From positions 3,669,501-3,733,500 of the forward strand of contig JAKOON010000033.1 of assembly GCA_022577435.1 (NCBI GenBank): a DNA stretch of 64,000 nt, in the 5' to 3' direction. Of the stretch, positions 13,002-26,500 are shown piece by piece; position 1 is the stretch's first letter, and each line of letters begins with the position of its first letter. A program made the position numbers and the translations under genes. This DNA comes from Embiotoca jacksoni (taxonomy: Eukaryota; Chordata; Actinopteri; Embiotocidae). The notes under the pieces are model-generated. The model did not search any database. It was not told the DNA's origin and saw only the letters and a program-made list of their open reading frames with translations.

Positions 13002-14011
13002 TTTTTCTACAAATATTAAATAAAACCTCAGATAAATGTGTTTTTGAACACATAGCACGTGGCAGCACATTACAGTGCATAATCGTGACTGGGATGAATG
13101 AAACCTCTGGAGGCTCATTCGCGAAAGATCCATCTGTCAATTTAAAGTGACTATTTTCAGTAATCAACCTGAGGATGAGTCAAATTCATTGCCATGAGCA
13201 TTCAACCCCAAACTAAAAGACTAATACTACCATATCCTCTTTGAAACATCAAACTGCGCTAACTTCAGAGTCTAACTTGTGTCATGTGTTTTCAAGAGCC
13301 TCGCTGCCGGGAAAAAAAACAAAAAACGTCAATGCGTGCTGCCCCCACATCAACACCCACGCAGGAATCCCCACCTACTGCTGAGCTCGTCTGATGGAGA
13401 GTCCTCCAAAACAGTCGCTGCGTGACCTCCCACAGTGGGCCCCTGTTGGCCCCTCATCTGGCTCCCAGCCTGACCCATAACACCCCCTGCCAAAGGAGCA
13501 TATGTAGCAGCGGGGGAGACAGCAGGCAATCAGCTATGAGCTTCGCGGCACACAGGAAGTAGGGCGATTGACAAAACATAAGAAAGGTGTCTGTTATATA
13601 AAGAGATGAAGAGATACACTGTCGTGAGACGGAGCGGGAAGAGACGGGCGTGACAAATCACGACGGTGAAGACGGATTTAATTTTTCAGCGGTGGCAATT
13701 TTAACATTCAGAAGTGTCAGTCCATTTTCCAAATGCATACACATACAAGCATTTATGTGTAAAAAAATAAAAAAAATAAAAAAATGACGTAATTAAATGT
13801 TTCGGTCATTCATGTTTCGATTTTCATCACTTTGTTCATGTAACAAAAGAAAACAGGTGCTATAATGAAATTCATAAATAAAAGCAATACAAAATGTGAA
13901 ACAATAACATTTTACACATTTATGTACAAAGATTTCCATCTTGTTTGGGGGTTTCCAGCTTCATGTCCAGGGTATAACGCCCGTGTCTCATCAGTCTCAT
14001 CAGTGACCGGA
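9486..14011. other. Spacer between urocortin and col7a1-like genes
   Basis: This span should hold the urocortin promoter and noncoding first exon and the collagen 3' untranslated region. I could not place either with confidence. A 141-codon minus-strand open frame at 9910-10335 resembles no family I know and has no supporting signal. The rest is AT-rich with homopolymer runs, including an A run next to a TA repeat near 12967-13003. Confidence 0.4.
13677..13682 (-). promoter_or_regulatory. Candidate poly-A signal (ATTAAA) of the collagen gene
   Basis: The minus strand reads ATTAAA about 330 bases past the stop codon. No canonical AATAAA was seen between the stop and this point. This is a positional guess. 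Confidence 0.25.
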
Positions 14012-14247
14012 TTACCTGTGAGAAGGTATATTTCCTCTGTGCTCCGATTGGTTCCTGCTACCTCGACTCTCCTTCCCACACCGACTCTGGCACTCGTGTC
14101 TGGAGGAGAAGCGGTTTTGGTTGCCACCGCAGCCGCCGTACACAAACGGTCTGCATTCCCCCGACCAGGTGTGAAAGTACCAGAGCAGAATATAGTCTGA
14201 ACAGGCCCCTTCTGACATCGGCTCCAGGCAGCGGTCTGTTACTGACA
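14012..14247 (-). other. Kunitz (BPTI) domain, C-terminal exon
   Basis: The exon starts after an AG at 14248-14249 and ends at a TAA at 14012. All six Kunitz cysteines are present: RCLEP, EGACSDY, SGECRPF, YGGCGGN, RHECQ, QSRC. The core FVYGGCGGNQNRF is typical. Ser sits at the usual P1 site, as the human chain has Thr there, so strong trypsin inhibition is unlikely. The sequence CAG-GTAATC at the stop also looks like a splice donor, so an alternative longer end is possible. Confidence 0.92.
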
Positions 14248-17200
14248 CTACGTGTGAGAGGGTATATGAGAAATAGGTACAACGTTTAATGGAGATAATG
14301 GAGATTTACTGTATTTTCACGTATTTTAAGTTTCAGATTCAAGGAAAACGCCTCTTGTTGTCGAATTAAGTTGATTACTTGCAAGATTTCGGTTTCAATC
14401 GAGGTATAACTGACCAATGGAAACACATTTCTGAAATCTCTGTTCACCATAAAAAAGCCGCACCTGCATGCATATTTTTCGAGACTGTTTCGTATGCGGT
14501 AGCATAAATAAACTGCGACGATGGCAGGTGTTGTGTAGGACTTTTGGAAGTTTTAGGAATTAAGCCGTTTTTCCACAACAAGATGCAGAAAACATTTTTA
14601 TATATATTTCCCTTGTTTCCAGTCTTTGTGCTAAGCTAGGCTCAACACCTGTCAGGTAGAAAAACACAGAACTACAACTGATCATCTCAGGGAGGGAACA
14701 TCCCAAAAGTGCTGCAGTACACCTTTAATAGAAATAAGTAACCATCAGCTGAGTTGCAGAATGGCGTTTACACACTTCATTCTTCACACTCTTCACATCT
14801 TATTTGTCACTGCGTGCTTTATATTTATAATATTGTCTTTTGATGTCACACATTTGGTGGATTAAGTTCTGCTCTTATCTTCCTCTTCCACCTTGTGCTC
14901 TTAATAAGTTCAACTCACAGATGATGAGAAAATATGAGGAGAAAAAGACAAAAACAAATAAAGAAAAAACAAACAACAGTTTTGATGTGCAAAGAGTAAA
15001 CAAGGGAAAGAAAAGGGGAAGGGAAAAAAATAAGAAGAAAATCAGCTCTCTTGGCCACTCACCAGCAGTGCTTGTTCCAAATAGCCTTCTTTTCTTCCTC
15101 TGTCTCCACTCCACAGTCCCTCCCTCATGAGAATCTGAAGCCGGAAGCAAAACCAATTAGAAGTTTAGGATTTCGTTGAATTCAACCGTAAGAAAGAGCC
15201 ACTTTCACTGGACCAACGCTTAATGAGCGCCAGCGGCTCTATGACTACAAATTCAAATGAAGGTGTCGGTGAGGAACACGGGCAATGCTGGAGCATCCAT
15301 TCAGACTTTCTGCATTCTTTATGTAAACTCTATTCTAAAAACGTTTGAAGGAATCCCAGAATTCATTACAGCGAGGGATAAAAGGGGAAATCCCAAAATA
15401 TAATACAAAAAAAATTATCACTTTTTAAGTCTTTGTTCGATGAAGGTTGCTGTGCTGATTTCTTTTCATCTGATTTGATCAAAAAAACATCACTAATACA
15501 GCCTGGCTCAGACAGAGACACATTACATCGAGGGATTTACCTTTCATAAGAAACACTGAGGCTTTTGGAATGTGATTCTTAGAGAATCCAAGCAGATGGA
15601 CGATTCTGCAGGTTTGATCTGATCCCCGGTTGGGACAACAACAAAAACTAAACACATCAGGAGGAGGTTGGGGTTGTAGCTGGAGCTGAAGCAGGCAGCA
15701 AAGAAGTATACTGTTGGAGCGACAGTGACAGATATTATGTCAAAGCTGTACATCTGCTTTCATGTGATTGGAGGTTTAAAGTCAAGCTGACAGCCACACG
15801 GCTTGTAAATACACCCATGATTCTGAAACTTGAATGATGACCACTAAAGCTAAAGCAAGCAAGCATGACTTCACTGCTCTGACTGAACGAATACTTTATT
15901 TACTTTACTTTATTTCTTTAATAAAAGTCATTTCAATATCGTTGCGAGAAATGATTAGATGACAGGATGAAAACAACACCGTGAGAGTAAAAGGGCCGGT
16001 TTTGGTCACTCTCTCCAATCTCAACATGTAATTCTAGGCTGCAGAAGCGAGGTAGCTGTTAACTGCTTCTGTCTGCTGGTTGTTACTGAGCAGGAAAGTA
16101 CTGGCTGACACCTGACGCCAATTAAATTATAACATTGTTTCTTAAAGGTCCCATATTGTATAAATTCAATGTTCTTTTGTGATTATAAAGCAGGTCTTGG
16201 TGCTATATAAATACTGTGAAAGTGTCAAAACGCTTGGTCCGCACAGAAATACACGAAGCCCATATTCAGGAACTGAGCCGTTCTCTCAGTTTGTGATGTC
16301 ACAAACTCACGCTCATGCCATTCTCAGCACTGACCACTGCCCAAGTTTTTATGTGTAAGAAAACACAGAACAGTTATTCCGTCACAGTGCTAGTGAGGTA
16401 CAAGACTTGTGGTTGGCTACGGGTGTGTAACTCAGAGAAGAGTCAGCCCATAAGACGGGATGGTCATTGATGTAAATGCACCTTAAAGACACAAAGCACA
16501 GCCACAAAGTGATGTTTCACCCTTCATGGTGTATTTTTGAGCCCTAAACCTTCTGCATTCACAGGTGAATCTAGCATGCCAGTGCTACAGCCTTATGGTG
16601 CACTGTTGAAAAGGACAAAGATCCTAACAGAGCTATTAGAGTGAAGTTAGCTGATATAAGTATGTGCTGAAGGAACACTGGCCGTCTTACTTCCTGGGCT
16701 GTAAAGCAATAGATTTATTGTAACAACATGAAAACAAGTGCTAATTCTTCTGAAGTCTCCAAATTAAAGTGTAAATATTGAACTGTGTCCCAGTCTGCCA
16801 GTGCGCATTCATTATGTTGTGTACACTGTTATAGATCTAATGATTGTGATTCATGAATAAACAAGCTGACATTGACACTGGGCAATGACAGCCTCATGCT
16901 TTGATTAGTTGTATTTTTTTTTTTTTTCCCCTGAAGCAAGAATTACAATAATTTGGGATGCAGAAAGTGATTTCTGCCTGCGGCTGTATTCATTAACGAG
17001 CTTCATGACATGATTTGTGGGTACCAGTTGACTTTTTGTTTAACTTTCTGGCTGCTTTTTTTGTCTTGATGACCTCAGAAACAACAGCATATTAACTATT
17101 CACAATGCTCTGATCTATTTCCCCCCCAATTTTTGCCTCTTTTTGGAGAGCTGACAAAGGAGCTCTAAACAAGAAACATGCAGAAATGGGAGGGAGGTAT

Positions 17201-19277
17201 GAAATGCAAAAATCATAACTTGATGAACTTGAACTGTTAAACTGATAATCAATTTAATAACATGCATCCACGGCATTCAGTAGTGAGTTTCACCTCGACA
17301 GGTTCCTTACCATTTCATGCTAAATCATTTTTTTTTACCCACGGTGTTGAACTAATCTCCATGACATAGTTGAAGAGAAACTATCAGACCGTGACACTGA
17401 TCGGCCAGACAGCAGAAATGTTGGCAATAAGGTACCATCACCCAGATATAGTGTCCTCAGTGGCAGCCCTTTGCCCTAAGCTTTTAGATTTGTGCCTTTT
17501 TTTTTTAAGGTGCAGTGTGTAGGATTTGGTGGCATCGAGTGGTGAGGTTGCAGATTGCAACCAACTGAACACCCTTCGCCTCACCCTCCCCTTCGAAGCC
17601 TGAAGGAGAATCTACAGTGGGTAAGAAACTTGCAAATAACCGCGTAAAGCTTTGTCCGTTCTGAGCTACTGTACAAGCATAGTGACGCAAAATGGTGCAC
17701 CCCATGGAAGAGGACCTGGTCTATAGGTAGGTATGGTAAGGACATGATTCTTAATTTCAGGTGATTAAACTCTGATGAGAACATACTTATGATATTTATA
17801 TTCAAATTCTGACACTAGATCCCTCTAAATCCGACATGCTGAATTGTAACCATAGCAACATGATTCTGGCTGCATTATCATTTCCAGCTCAGTAATGAAT
17901 CCAACCTGGCCTAAACTGGATCACTATAGACTGGTATTGTTATTTTCTTTCATCAGACCACCCCCCCCCCCCAAAAAAAAAAGGAAAAAAAAGTGCATTA
18001 TTGATTATTCTGTTACAAAACCATCATCAAAATCTGACACAGCAAAGCAACACTGAACATCTTAACTGCCTCCATCACAGCTGTTTCAGATACGTTTGAT
18101 ACATGTAACCATTCAGCCACACACTTGGTCACACTCTATTTAGGGCATCTGTGTGTTTGGCCAGGGGCTCTGACTCTGTGAACTGTTACATGTGTTGATA
18201 TGCTATGTTACTTTTACCAGTGCGGTTTGGTAGGATCTCTTCTTCTCCCAGAGTCACAGGGGCAGGCCTTGCCACTTCTCCCACCGTATCTCTGTATTTT
18301 TCTTCTTCACCTTCTTCTTGGAGGTCACTGCTGGTGGATATCACGACATGTTCTGGCTTGTTTTTATTCTCTGTCACTGTCACTGCCGCTGTTGCATCTG
18401 GATCCACAGACTTGACCATGAACTTGTATTCCAACCCTGCAACGATACAAACGTAGAACGAACGCGTGTTAACACCAAACAATAATGCTATTTCTCCTTA
18501 TTCATTATATTGTACCATACATCAAAATACTTTTAAAATAAATGATAGTTTGTTGGTTTGAAACTATTAAATCACAATTACAGGTAAATTAAAACTTTGC
18601 TTTAAATTTTGAGTTTATGCCCTTCAGACTTCTTCCAACAAAACAGCATATTTTCATTGAATGTATTTTGGCTTGAGAAATGTAGTTTTAATAGGAAATA
18701 ATTTGCCAGTAAATAGACCATTCTTGCCCTGAAATTCTGTGTTTAAACCATATAAATTTTTTAACAAATAAGATTATTTATTTTATATCAGCCTCTAGTG
18801 TGTGATTACAAATATTTGATAGACCAAACTGTGCAAACGTTAGTGGAAACAGCAGGAAATTCAAGCCTAAGGTGCAAATTACAATTTTACTATTTCCTAT
18901 CTATAATAATATGTACTAAGTTTAATCGTTTTTAGTTTCAGAATACTATGCTTTAAATCACAATAATGCAACTTTGTATTGACACATGTGCTCTCTTCCT
19001 GCGACATGTCAACATGTTTTCCGTGATAAAGGCCTGTTGCAGACAGTTTGCCAATAAGCGGAATAATCCTTTAAGTGTCCTGAATGTGTCGTGGGTTTGC
19101 GGTGAGGCGTCACTCAGTGACACTCAGTTAATAACAGTCTCGTGTTTGTGAATGGCTCTTCTGTCACTGGCACCATGGTGTGTGTTCCTCTGAGAGAACA
19201 TAACAGATGGCTCAACACACACGGGGTGCCATGCTGCTGCCACAGGGGCTCCACAACAAATAACCTCACACACTCAT

Positions 19278-19338
<61 letters not shown>

Positions 19339-20467
19339 TACCACACTTCTCTGCCACCTCCTGGGTGACTAGCTCCTTCACTTCTTCAGCCTTGATACAA
19401 AGAAGGACAAGGTTTGAAATAATTTAACTGACCAGCCATTTTCTAACTGTATAGTATTTTTTAAATATGTGTGTGTGTGTGTGTGTGTGATATATACGTA
19501 CTAAGAGTCCAGGCTCTCCTTTCTCCCCTTTTGCTCCTCCAGTACCCACTGTACCCTGTAGGAAATAAATATTTACACATTGATATTGGATTCAAAGAAT
19601 CAGGGAATTGTTTGTCATATACATTCAAATGCAACCAGTGCAGAAACCAAACCTAAAAAGTGCCAAAAGGAGAGAAAATATTGGACTTATATTTACCAGG
19701 AGACCAAAACCATGACTTTAAATGAAAAAGAACGTGCCTGCTGCTGTACATACTCCGTGTTAAAACAATTTGGGCTAAAAAGTTAGTGTAAAATGTGATT
19801 ATATACCAGTGCTGTGTTTTGCTTCTGCTTCTCCAATGAGGCCAAAAAGACAAACGGCAATGAACATTCGGGTCAGGAACAACAAATCTCAGGAGGGCAA
19901 GCACACATGCTGTGCAGTAGTTGTGGAAAGATACGGAAAACTGTCATACTACGTTTTGCTATTATTTCTCTCAAACATGAGTGGAAAACTATGTAATATA
20001 TTCTTTAACTTAAAGAAGCCCCCTGTGCGAAGACAGACGCTCGTGGAGATGAGGTTCACTTTCTAAACGGTAAGAAAAAGCGGTGTGTGTGTGGAGGTGT
20101 GAATGATGTGCGTTGAAAGATGAATCTCACACTCTTTCCTCTGAGTCCCGGTGTTCCTGATGCTCCCCTCTCACATGGCTTCGATCGGCCTCTTCTGCCC
20201 CTCTCCCCCTGTTTGACCAAAATTCAATACACACATTTCTTTAATACAACACCTCAGTGTCAAGAAGAGAAACTCCCCCGCAGCTCATCTCATCACTCAA
20301 GTCAAACAGTATGAAAGACGGACCAATCAAATGCATCCTTGGAATATCCTCATCAGAGGTTTCCAGCCACTGAGAGTCTGGTAATTGTAGCTGAAAGGAG
20401 CTAATTGAGTCAGATATTACTTGAAAGCTGCTGACGGAAATAAACCTTTGTCAGTGTGTGTGTGTGG

Positions 20468-20547
<80 letters not shown>

Positions 20548-23500
20548 ATTGGGGACATGTCTCTGCTCTATCCACAGAGCGCATGCTGCCACTCTCTCAC
20601 AGAGACACAGTGATGACTGTAATGAAGCGCAACTCCTCCTCATTGTGTTCTGTCACATATTCACTATTTCATTGTGTTTCCAGCTTGTTAATGCTGCTGT
20701 AACTCAGTTTAGTAAATCAAGCTAAAGACGCAGGTAATCAGGCTTTTTATTGGGCGTGTATATTTCGCAAGTAGAGATTCTTACCTTCAGCTACACTTCT
20801 GGTGTGAACCAGCTTTTACAAAGTTGATGGTTGCCAATAACTTTTTACTTTTGGGCCAATTATTGTGTGGTAACAACTTACTGCACTGCTCTTGTCAGAT
20901 CACTGCATCTCGAGAAGATTGTGTTTCTCAAGAACGCAAAAAACTTTGAATTTAATCGTGACCAAAGTATGTCATCATAGGGAGATGAAAATCTTGTTTT
21001 CTGTCTGAATTGCTATTTGATTGCTCCACTGATGTTCTTTACAAGTCCATCCGTGTGAGCACAACCTGACAGATTTGAAAAGGTCAGGAAAATTATGACG
21101 AGGATTTGACACAGGCAGAGATGCGAATAACACGCGGATCAGTCCTTGTAAGAAGATTACAGTTCAACTGCTATTCATTTGTTATCACGAAGTAATGACG
21201 CAGTGAAGTCGTGACCAAGAGAACAGCTTGATATCTTGACATGAGGAGATAATTAAGATGCAGTGTTTATAATGAGCCGAGGTCTCATGCGCAAGTACGT
21301 GTCAGGGAAAATAGGTATGCTGTACCTTAGGCCCTGCGTCCCCACGTGTACCCGGTGGTCCTGGTGATCCCTCATCTCCATCCCTTCCTAGACCTCCTGC
21401 TGACCCCTTAAAACCCGGGAAACCTGGGAAACCTGCTCCACCCTGAACGAAGCAAAAAAAAAGAAAAAAAAGAAAGTAAATTAACACACTGAAGATGCAA
21501 AATCAATATGCTGCTCTTTTACATAACTAATAGTGTATATAACATTACATATAGAGTATGTAAACAAAGTTTAAAGGAGTATTTCATGGGATTTAAATAG
21601 AAATATGTCAGTTTGGACAATAGTCAGTGATGCTGCTTTGATTTTACACACCTTTCCCCCTTTCACTCCTGGCTCGCCGTCAACACCGTTGATCCCCCCT
21701 ACACCTTTATCACCCTACAGTTTCAGATGATGAAAAATACAAAGTGACCTTGTTTGTGTTTGGGGAGGACAGAAAGACAAATCTTAGCACACTTTGGATG
21801 CTGACCTTGCGCCCTGTGAGTCCATTCAGTCCAGGTATGCCCGGGGTGCCATGTAACCCCACATCTCCCTGTTTTACAAAGATATCATGCCATGATGTCA
21901 CATACATAAAGTATACACAGAGATATCTTCAGATGGTACAGTTATTTATCATAACTCTTCTTTGGACTTATCAGAATCTAATTAAGGGTTAACACCTTTT
22001 CTCCATTTAGGCCGGGGTTCCCAATGCGTCCAGGAAAACCTCTGAAACCCTGTGAATGCCGACAACACATAAATAAATCACTAAAACAACCACAAGGGAC
22101 CAAAAGAGGAACATTTGTAGTGAGAAATAATATCTGCTTTCACCTTCTCTCCCTTCTCTCCTTCGTCTCCTGGTGAGCCCGGTTCTCCTGGATCCCCCTG
22201 TGGAAAAATGGGACAAACAAAAATAAATTTATGTCATAAATAAATAAGTAAACTGGAGTTGAACCCTTAAAAAACTGAAAGCATTGTGACTGGTTATTCT
22301 GCATGTTGTTTTCAGTGTACCTGATTGCCCTTCAGCCCCTGCAGTCCAAAGTCTCCTTTGTCTCCTTTGGTCCCGTCCGCTCCGTGGCCCCCATTGCCAC
22401 CCTTAAATCACATCAGATTGAAAGAATACAGAATTTTGGCTCCAAAATATTTTTTCCTGAATTTTTCCTGAATGTTAGTTTGTGGCTTTACCATCACTCC
22501 ATCAAGTCCTGGTTCTCCTGGATCGCCCTGTAAAACAAAATGAAAGTTTCTCACACAGTACTGCTGAAATATATTGCATGGTTGCTCTCATGTTGTTGAA
22601 TTCATTACCGACCTTCTGGCCAACCGGTCCACGTGCTCCAAACCGTCCTAATGCACCCTTAGTGCCTGCATCACCCTTGAGACCCTTTAAAAACAATTTA
22701 AAATACTTACAGGACAAATACAGTGCAATTTATTGAGCAAGCTAGATTTAGTATGACACATCTGTTGCGGTGTTTGTGAGTTTGTTACTGTACTGCTCTC
22801 TTTTCCCATCTCTAAATGACTTGTGAATTTAATCTTTGTGTTTTTGAAATGTTTCATTACCTTGAACCCAGGAGGACCGTCTTCGCCCTTTTCTCCTTTA
22901 TCGCCATCAAAACCTGGTGAACCTCGCTCACCCTGTAAACAAAAGTCCTTGTATAACTTTGTGTGTGTTTTTAGATATTTATAGTATTAAAGCATTTATT
23001 CCTAATTCCACATACATTTCCTCCTGTCGTATTTCTTGTGTTTGTTTTTGTTGACGTGCGGTGTAGAGATATTGAGCACAAAGGCATAAAATATTAATAT
23101 GTTTTCATTTGAAACCAGAAAACAAAAACTGCCACAAATGTGTGTGTTTAATTGGAGCAACAGGAAAAATGACAACAGATTCATGAGAGTCTCACCGCCA
23201 CCCCTTTGGAGCCCTTAAACCCTCGAGGTCCTTGGATTTGAAGGACACTCCCCTACAGGAAGGAATTAAATAGGGAATACAAGACACAAATTAATGTAGA
23301 TATATATACATACAGTATATATATACATATATAGTGTAGATATATGGAGCTGTGAATCATGCACATTTTGGCTGGTCTTGTATGCAACACAAGACGTGTT
23401 GTCAGCAGACATATTGCATACAAGGCCCTGCTGTATTTTCCGTCAGCTGTAATGAATCAGTGCAAAGGCTAAATACTTTATGGTTTACCAATGACACAAC

Positions 23501-26500
23501 ATAAAAGTTGTCATACCCTTTCACCTCTGACTCCAGGCAACCCACGGTCTCCCTGAAAAACAAACATGATTTTTAAATCACTTTTCAAACAGGATTATTT
23601 CAATTCTAGATGTCAAAAATAAATAAATAGATTGCTTTATATGTTGTGCTTCCATGCTGCTTCAAGAGCACATTACTGTATGATCCAGACCAATGTAATC
23701 CACCTTCTATAAAAAGTCATGAAAGGTCATGTTGCACAAGATGACCAGGTTTAGTGGAATTTGACAGGAATAAGTGCAATAAATAAATCACACAGCAACA
23801 CCTCAGTTGTGACACTTCAATAGAGAAGAGACAAACAAAGGGCAGTCTGACTGACAACTGACATCACGTCTCATCAACACTACCTGAACCTACTGACACT
23901 TCAACATGAATGGGAAATTGCTATCTGAGAAATGAAAGTAGTCAAAACTCATATCTAGACATTCAAATGTCACTGTTGGCCTCTTCAGTCCAACCTCATA
24001 CCTTACTGTTGGAGCACACAATCATGACAGCCAGTCAATAAATAAAGGTTAAGTACATGCAGGCAGATAAGGTTGTAAAGAATCCCAGCAGTTTCATGCT
24101 TTTCATGGACCGTGGTGTGAAGATGAGAGAAGTCTTCAGCGTTAATATATATATATATATAAAAAAAAACATCCAGTCGCTCGTCTCAGTCCTTTGGGTG
24201 AACCTGCTTGTGATGAGCGAGGTCAGAAAACAGCAGGTGAAAAACATGTATGTTGGCCGCCTCATCAGATAAGTTCCATTACAACACGCTGACAACTTGA
24301 GTCTGAAGTTGACACAGATGAAATGAGTCCAAATCTACCATCTATCCTCCCTGCTGTCAACCGTCCTCAGTGATAGTCATGGGAACATTCTCTTGAAACA
24401 GCATACAAGCATCATTTAACAAAAAAAAAAAAAAACATCGCTGTTGATCAAAAGCATCAATACGAAGAAAACTTTTTTTTTTTCATGTACTGGTCAATTT
24501 TTTGATTCGGGGCTGTTTTGCTTGTATAACGTGTCTTTTTTCAGACTAGAAAAAGAAAGCGCTAACATTTATAAAATGTTATATAAGTCAGTCCATGAGT
24601 GACATACCAATGAACCCTTTATCTTTTGGAGAAAATGGCCTTGTATTGTAAAATTGAAGGTTAATTCTGAAAAACTCACCTTTTCACCTTTGCTGCCATG
24701 AAACCCTTTTGGACCCTGGTAGAAAAAAATAAAATAAATAAAAAAAGGGAAAAGAGGGGCATTTTGTCTTGTGTACATAAATATAACTCTGATGGGCTGA
24801 AATGAAATGTTGTACTTAGTTGTATAATTGTAAACGAAAGTTGCTTACTATATGCCCTGGAGTCCCTTTAACACCTAGAGAGCCTTTTTCACCCTGAAAA
24901 GAAATATTTTTCTGCATGTTATTTTGGTAACGCATAGCACTAGGTAAGATTAGGTTAGCACAAGAAAAAAAAAAAAAACATGAATGGTGAACTGATGGAG
25001 ACATCACATTTATCCCAGTAGATACACTGAGTGTGATATTTTGTGTTGTCTCAAAAGTCACAATAAGAATTTCCTGCCAAGTGGAAACAGACTTAACCTG
25101 GCCAACAAGATGTCCACCACAGGTAAGAGAAATATAAACCGAGCTCACCCTTCTCCCTGAGAGGCCGGCTACCCCTCTGGCACCAGGCTCACCTGGAATA
25201 CTGTCACCCTGGTAAAAAATAAGAAAGATTAAATAAAGTAATAACAAGTGTGACTGAAATACAAGGACGAACAGTGACAGGGGTTATGATCTCACCCAAG
25301 CTTTCAAAAACAACAAACGACTGTTGTGTGAAAACCGCGTGCCATATTTGTATGTACCTTTTCTCCTTTTACTCCAGGCACACCAGGAAGACCCTTCATT
25401 AGAAAGAAGCAGTCGTATTAGAAGAAATCATGGTTCACTATCATTGTCAGTCAGCTATCAACCAGATATAAAAACTTAAAAGATATCTAAAACAGAGTCC
25501 AATTTCTTTTAGAATGGAGACTCCATGTAAATGTATGATATGTAGAGTGTTGCCCTACATGAGGTCCTGGTGCTCCTCGAGGTCCAGGAGCTCCTGGTGA
25601 TCCATTCTTCCCTCTTTTCCCACGGTCACCCTGCGTCAAACACACCCAACAGCTTACCTAATACCACCATTTGAGCATTTCATTTGAACCCAATAGACCA
25701 ACTGTCTCTGTCCATGTTTCTAAATGTTAATCACACTTATGTAACATTGATTAAAACAATGATTTTGACGATGTACCTCTCTACCCGGCTCTCCTGGGTC
25801 CCCAGGGGCACCTCTCTGGCCTGAAGAGCCCTGGATGCCAGCGTTACCACGGATACCCTGGATGCCTTGAGCTCCTGGAGGCCCTGGCTCACCTGGCTCA
25901 CCCTAAAGTAACACATTGATAGAGAACGAAAGAGAGCGGAGAAGGGAGCGAAAGATAAAGCCAAATTAAATGTTTGAAAGACAAAAACAGTTATAGGTCA
26001 CGTGTTTCATGTAATGTCATTATTCAGCTCTTCTATTACTTTTGAATAATTCCTTTCAAATGAAGTCCTTCTCGCCTTTAATGAATTAAAAGCTCAAACA
26101 CAGTTTGAAATGAGTGAGTGAGTCACTGAGGCAATTAAATTTGCTAAATTAAAACTGCGATGAGAAACAAAGTCAATCAAAGTGAATGTTATGGAACACT
26201 GTGTGGAATAATTGATTCAGTCGGGATGTTCAAAGTCAGCTGTTGCTTTGTAATTTTTATAAATTTTTTTATTTTAACATTCAGAGTGAGAAAGAAGGGA
26301 CACTTCACCTTCTGTCCTGGAGGACCAGCCTGGCCCTCCGGCCCTCTGTGTCCGATGCCAGGCTCTCCCTAAACACACAAAACAGCCAGGATGAACACGT
26401 ATACACAGAGTCACTGCCATTCAAATTAAAATGTCAACTCCAATATGTCGTCATGTATTTACCTTATGTCCCTTTTCACCAATTTCTCCCTGAAAAGTGC

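Larger units (their letters stand above)
15124..18217. other. Long NC2 intron
   Basis: No recognisable exon was found. The span contains the two interspersed repeats at 16143-16650 and 17504-17838. A minus-strand open frame at 15544-15753 resembles nothing known. Confidence 0.5.
15063..19390 (-). other. NC2 region before the Kunitz domain
   Basis: Exon 19342-19390 (AEEVKELVTQEVAEKC) corresponds to human LTEDDIRGFVRQEMSQHC, with one Cys kept where human has CAC. Exon 18218-18436 is acidic and Thr/Val-rich (LQEEGEEEKYRD). Exon 15063-15119 is needed to carry phase 1 into the Kunitz exon and encodes TVEWRQRKKRRLFGTSTA, a polybasic stretch. Its acceptor is weak, so that exon is the least certain. 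The remainder of this span is intron; no other exon was seen at 15124-18217 or 18437-19341. Confidence 0.75.

Noticed and set aside
13912..14145. Minus-strand open frame overlapping the Kunitz exon
   Set aside because: It is a different frame of the same exon and lacks domain similarity. The Kunitz frame has all six cysteines.
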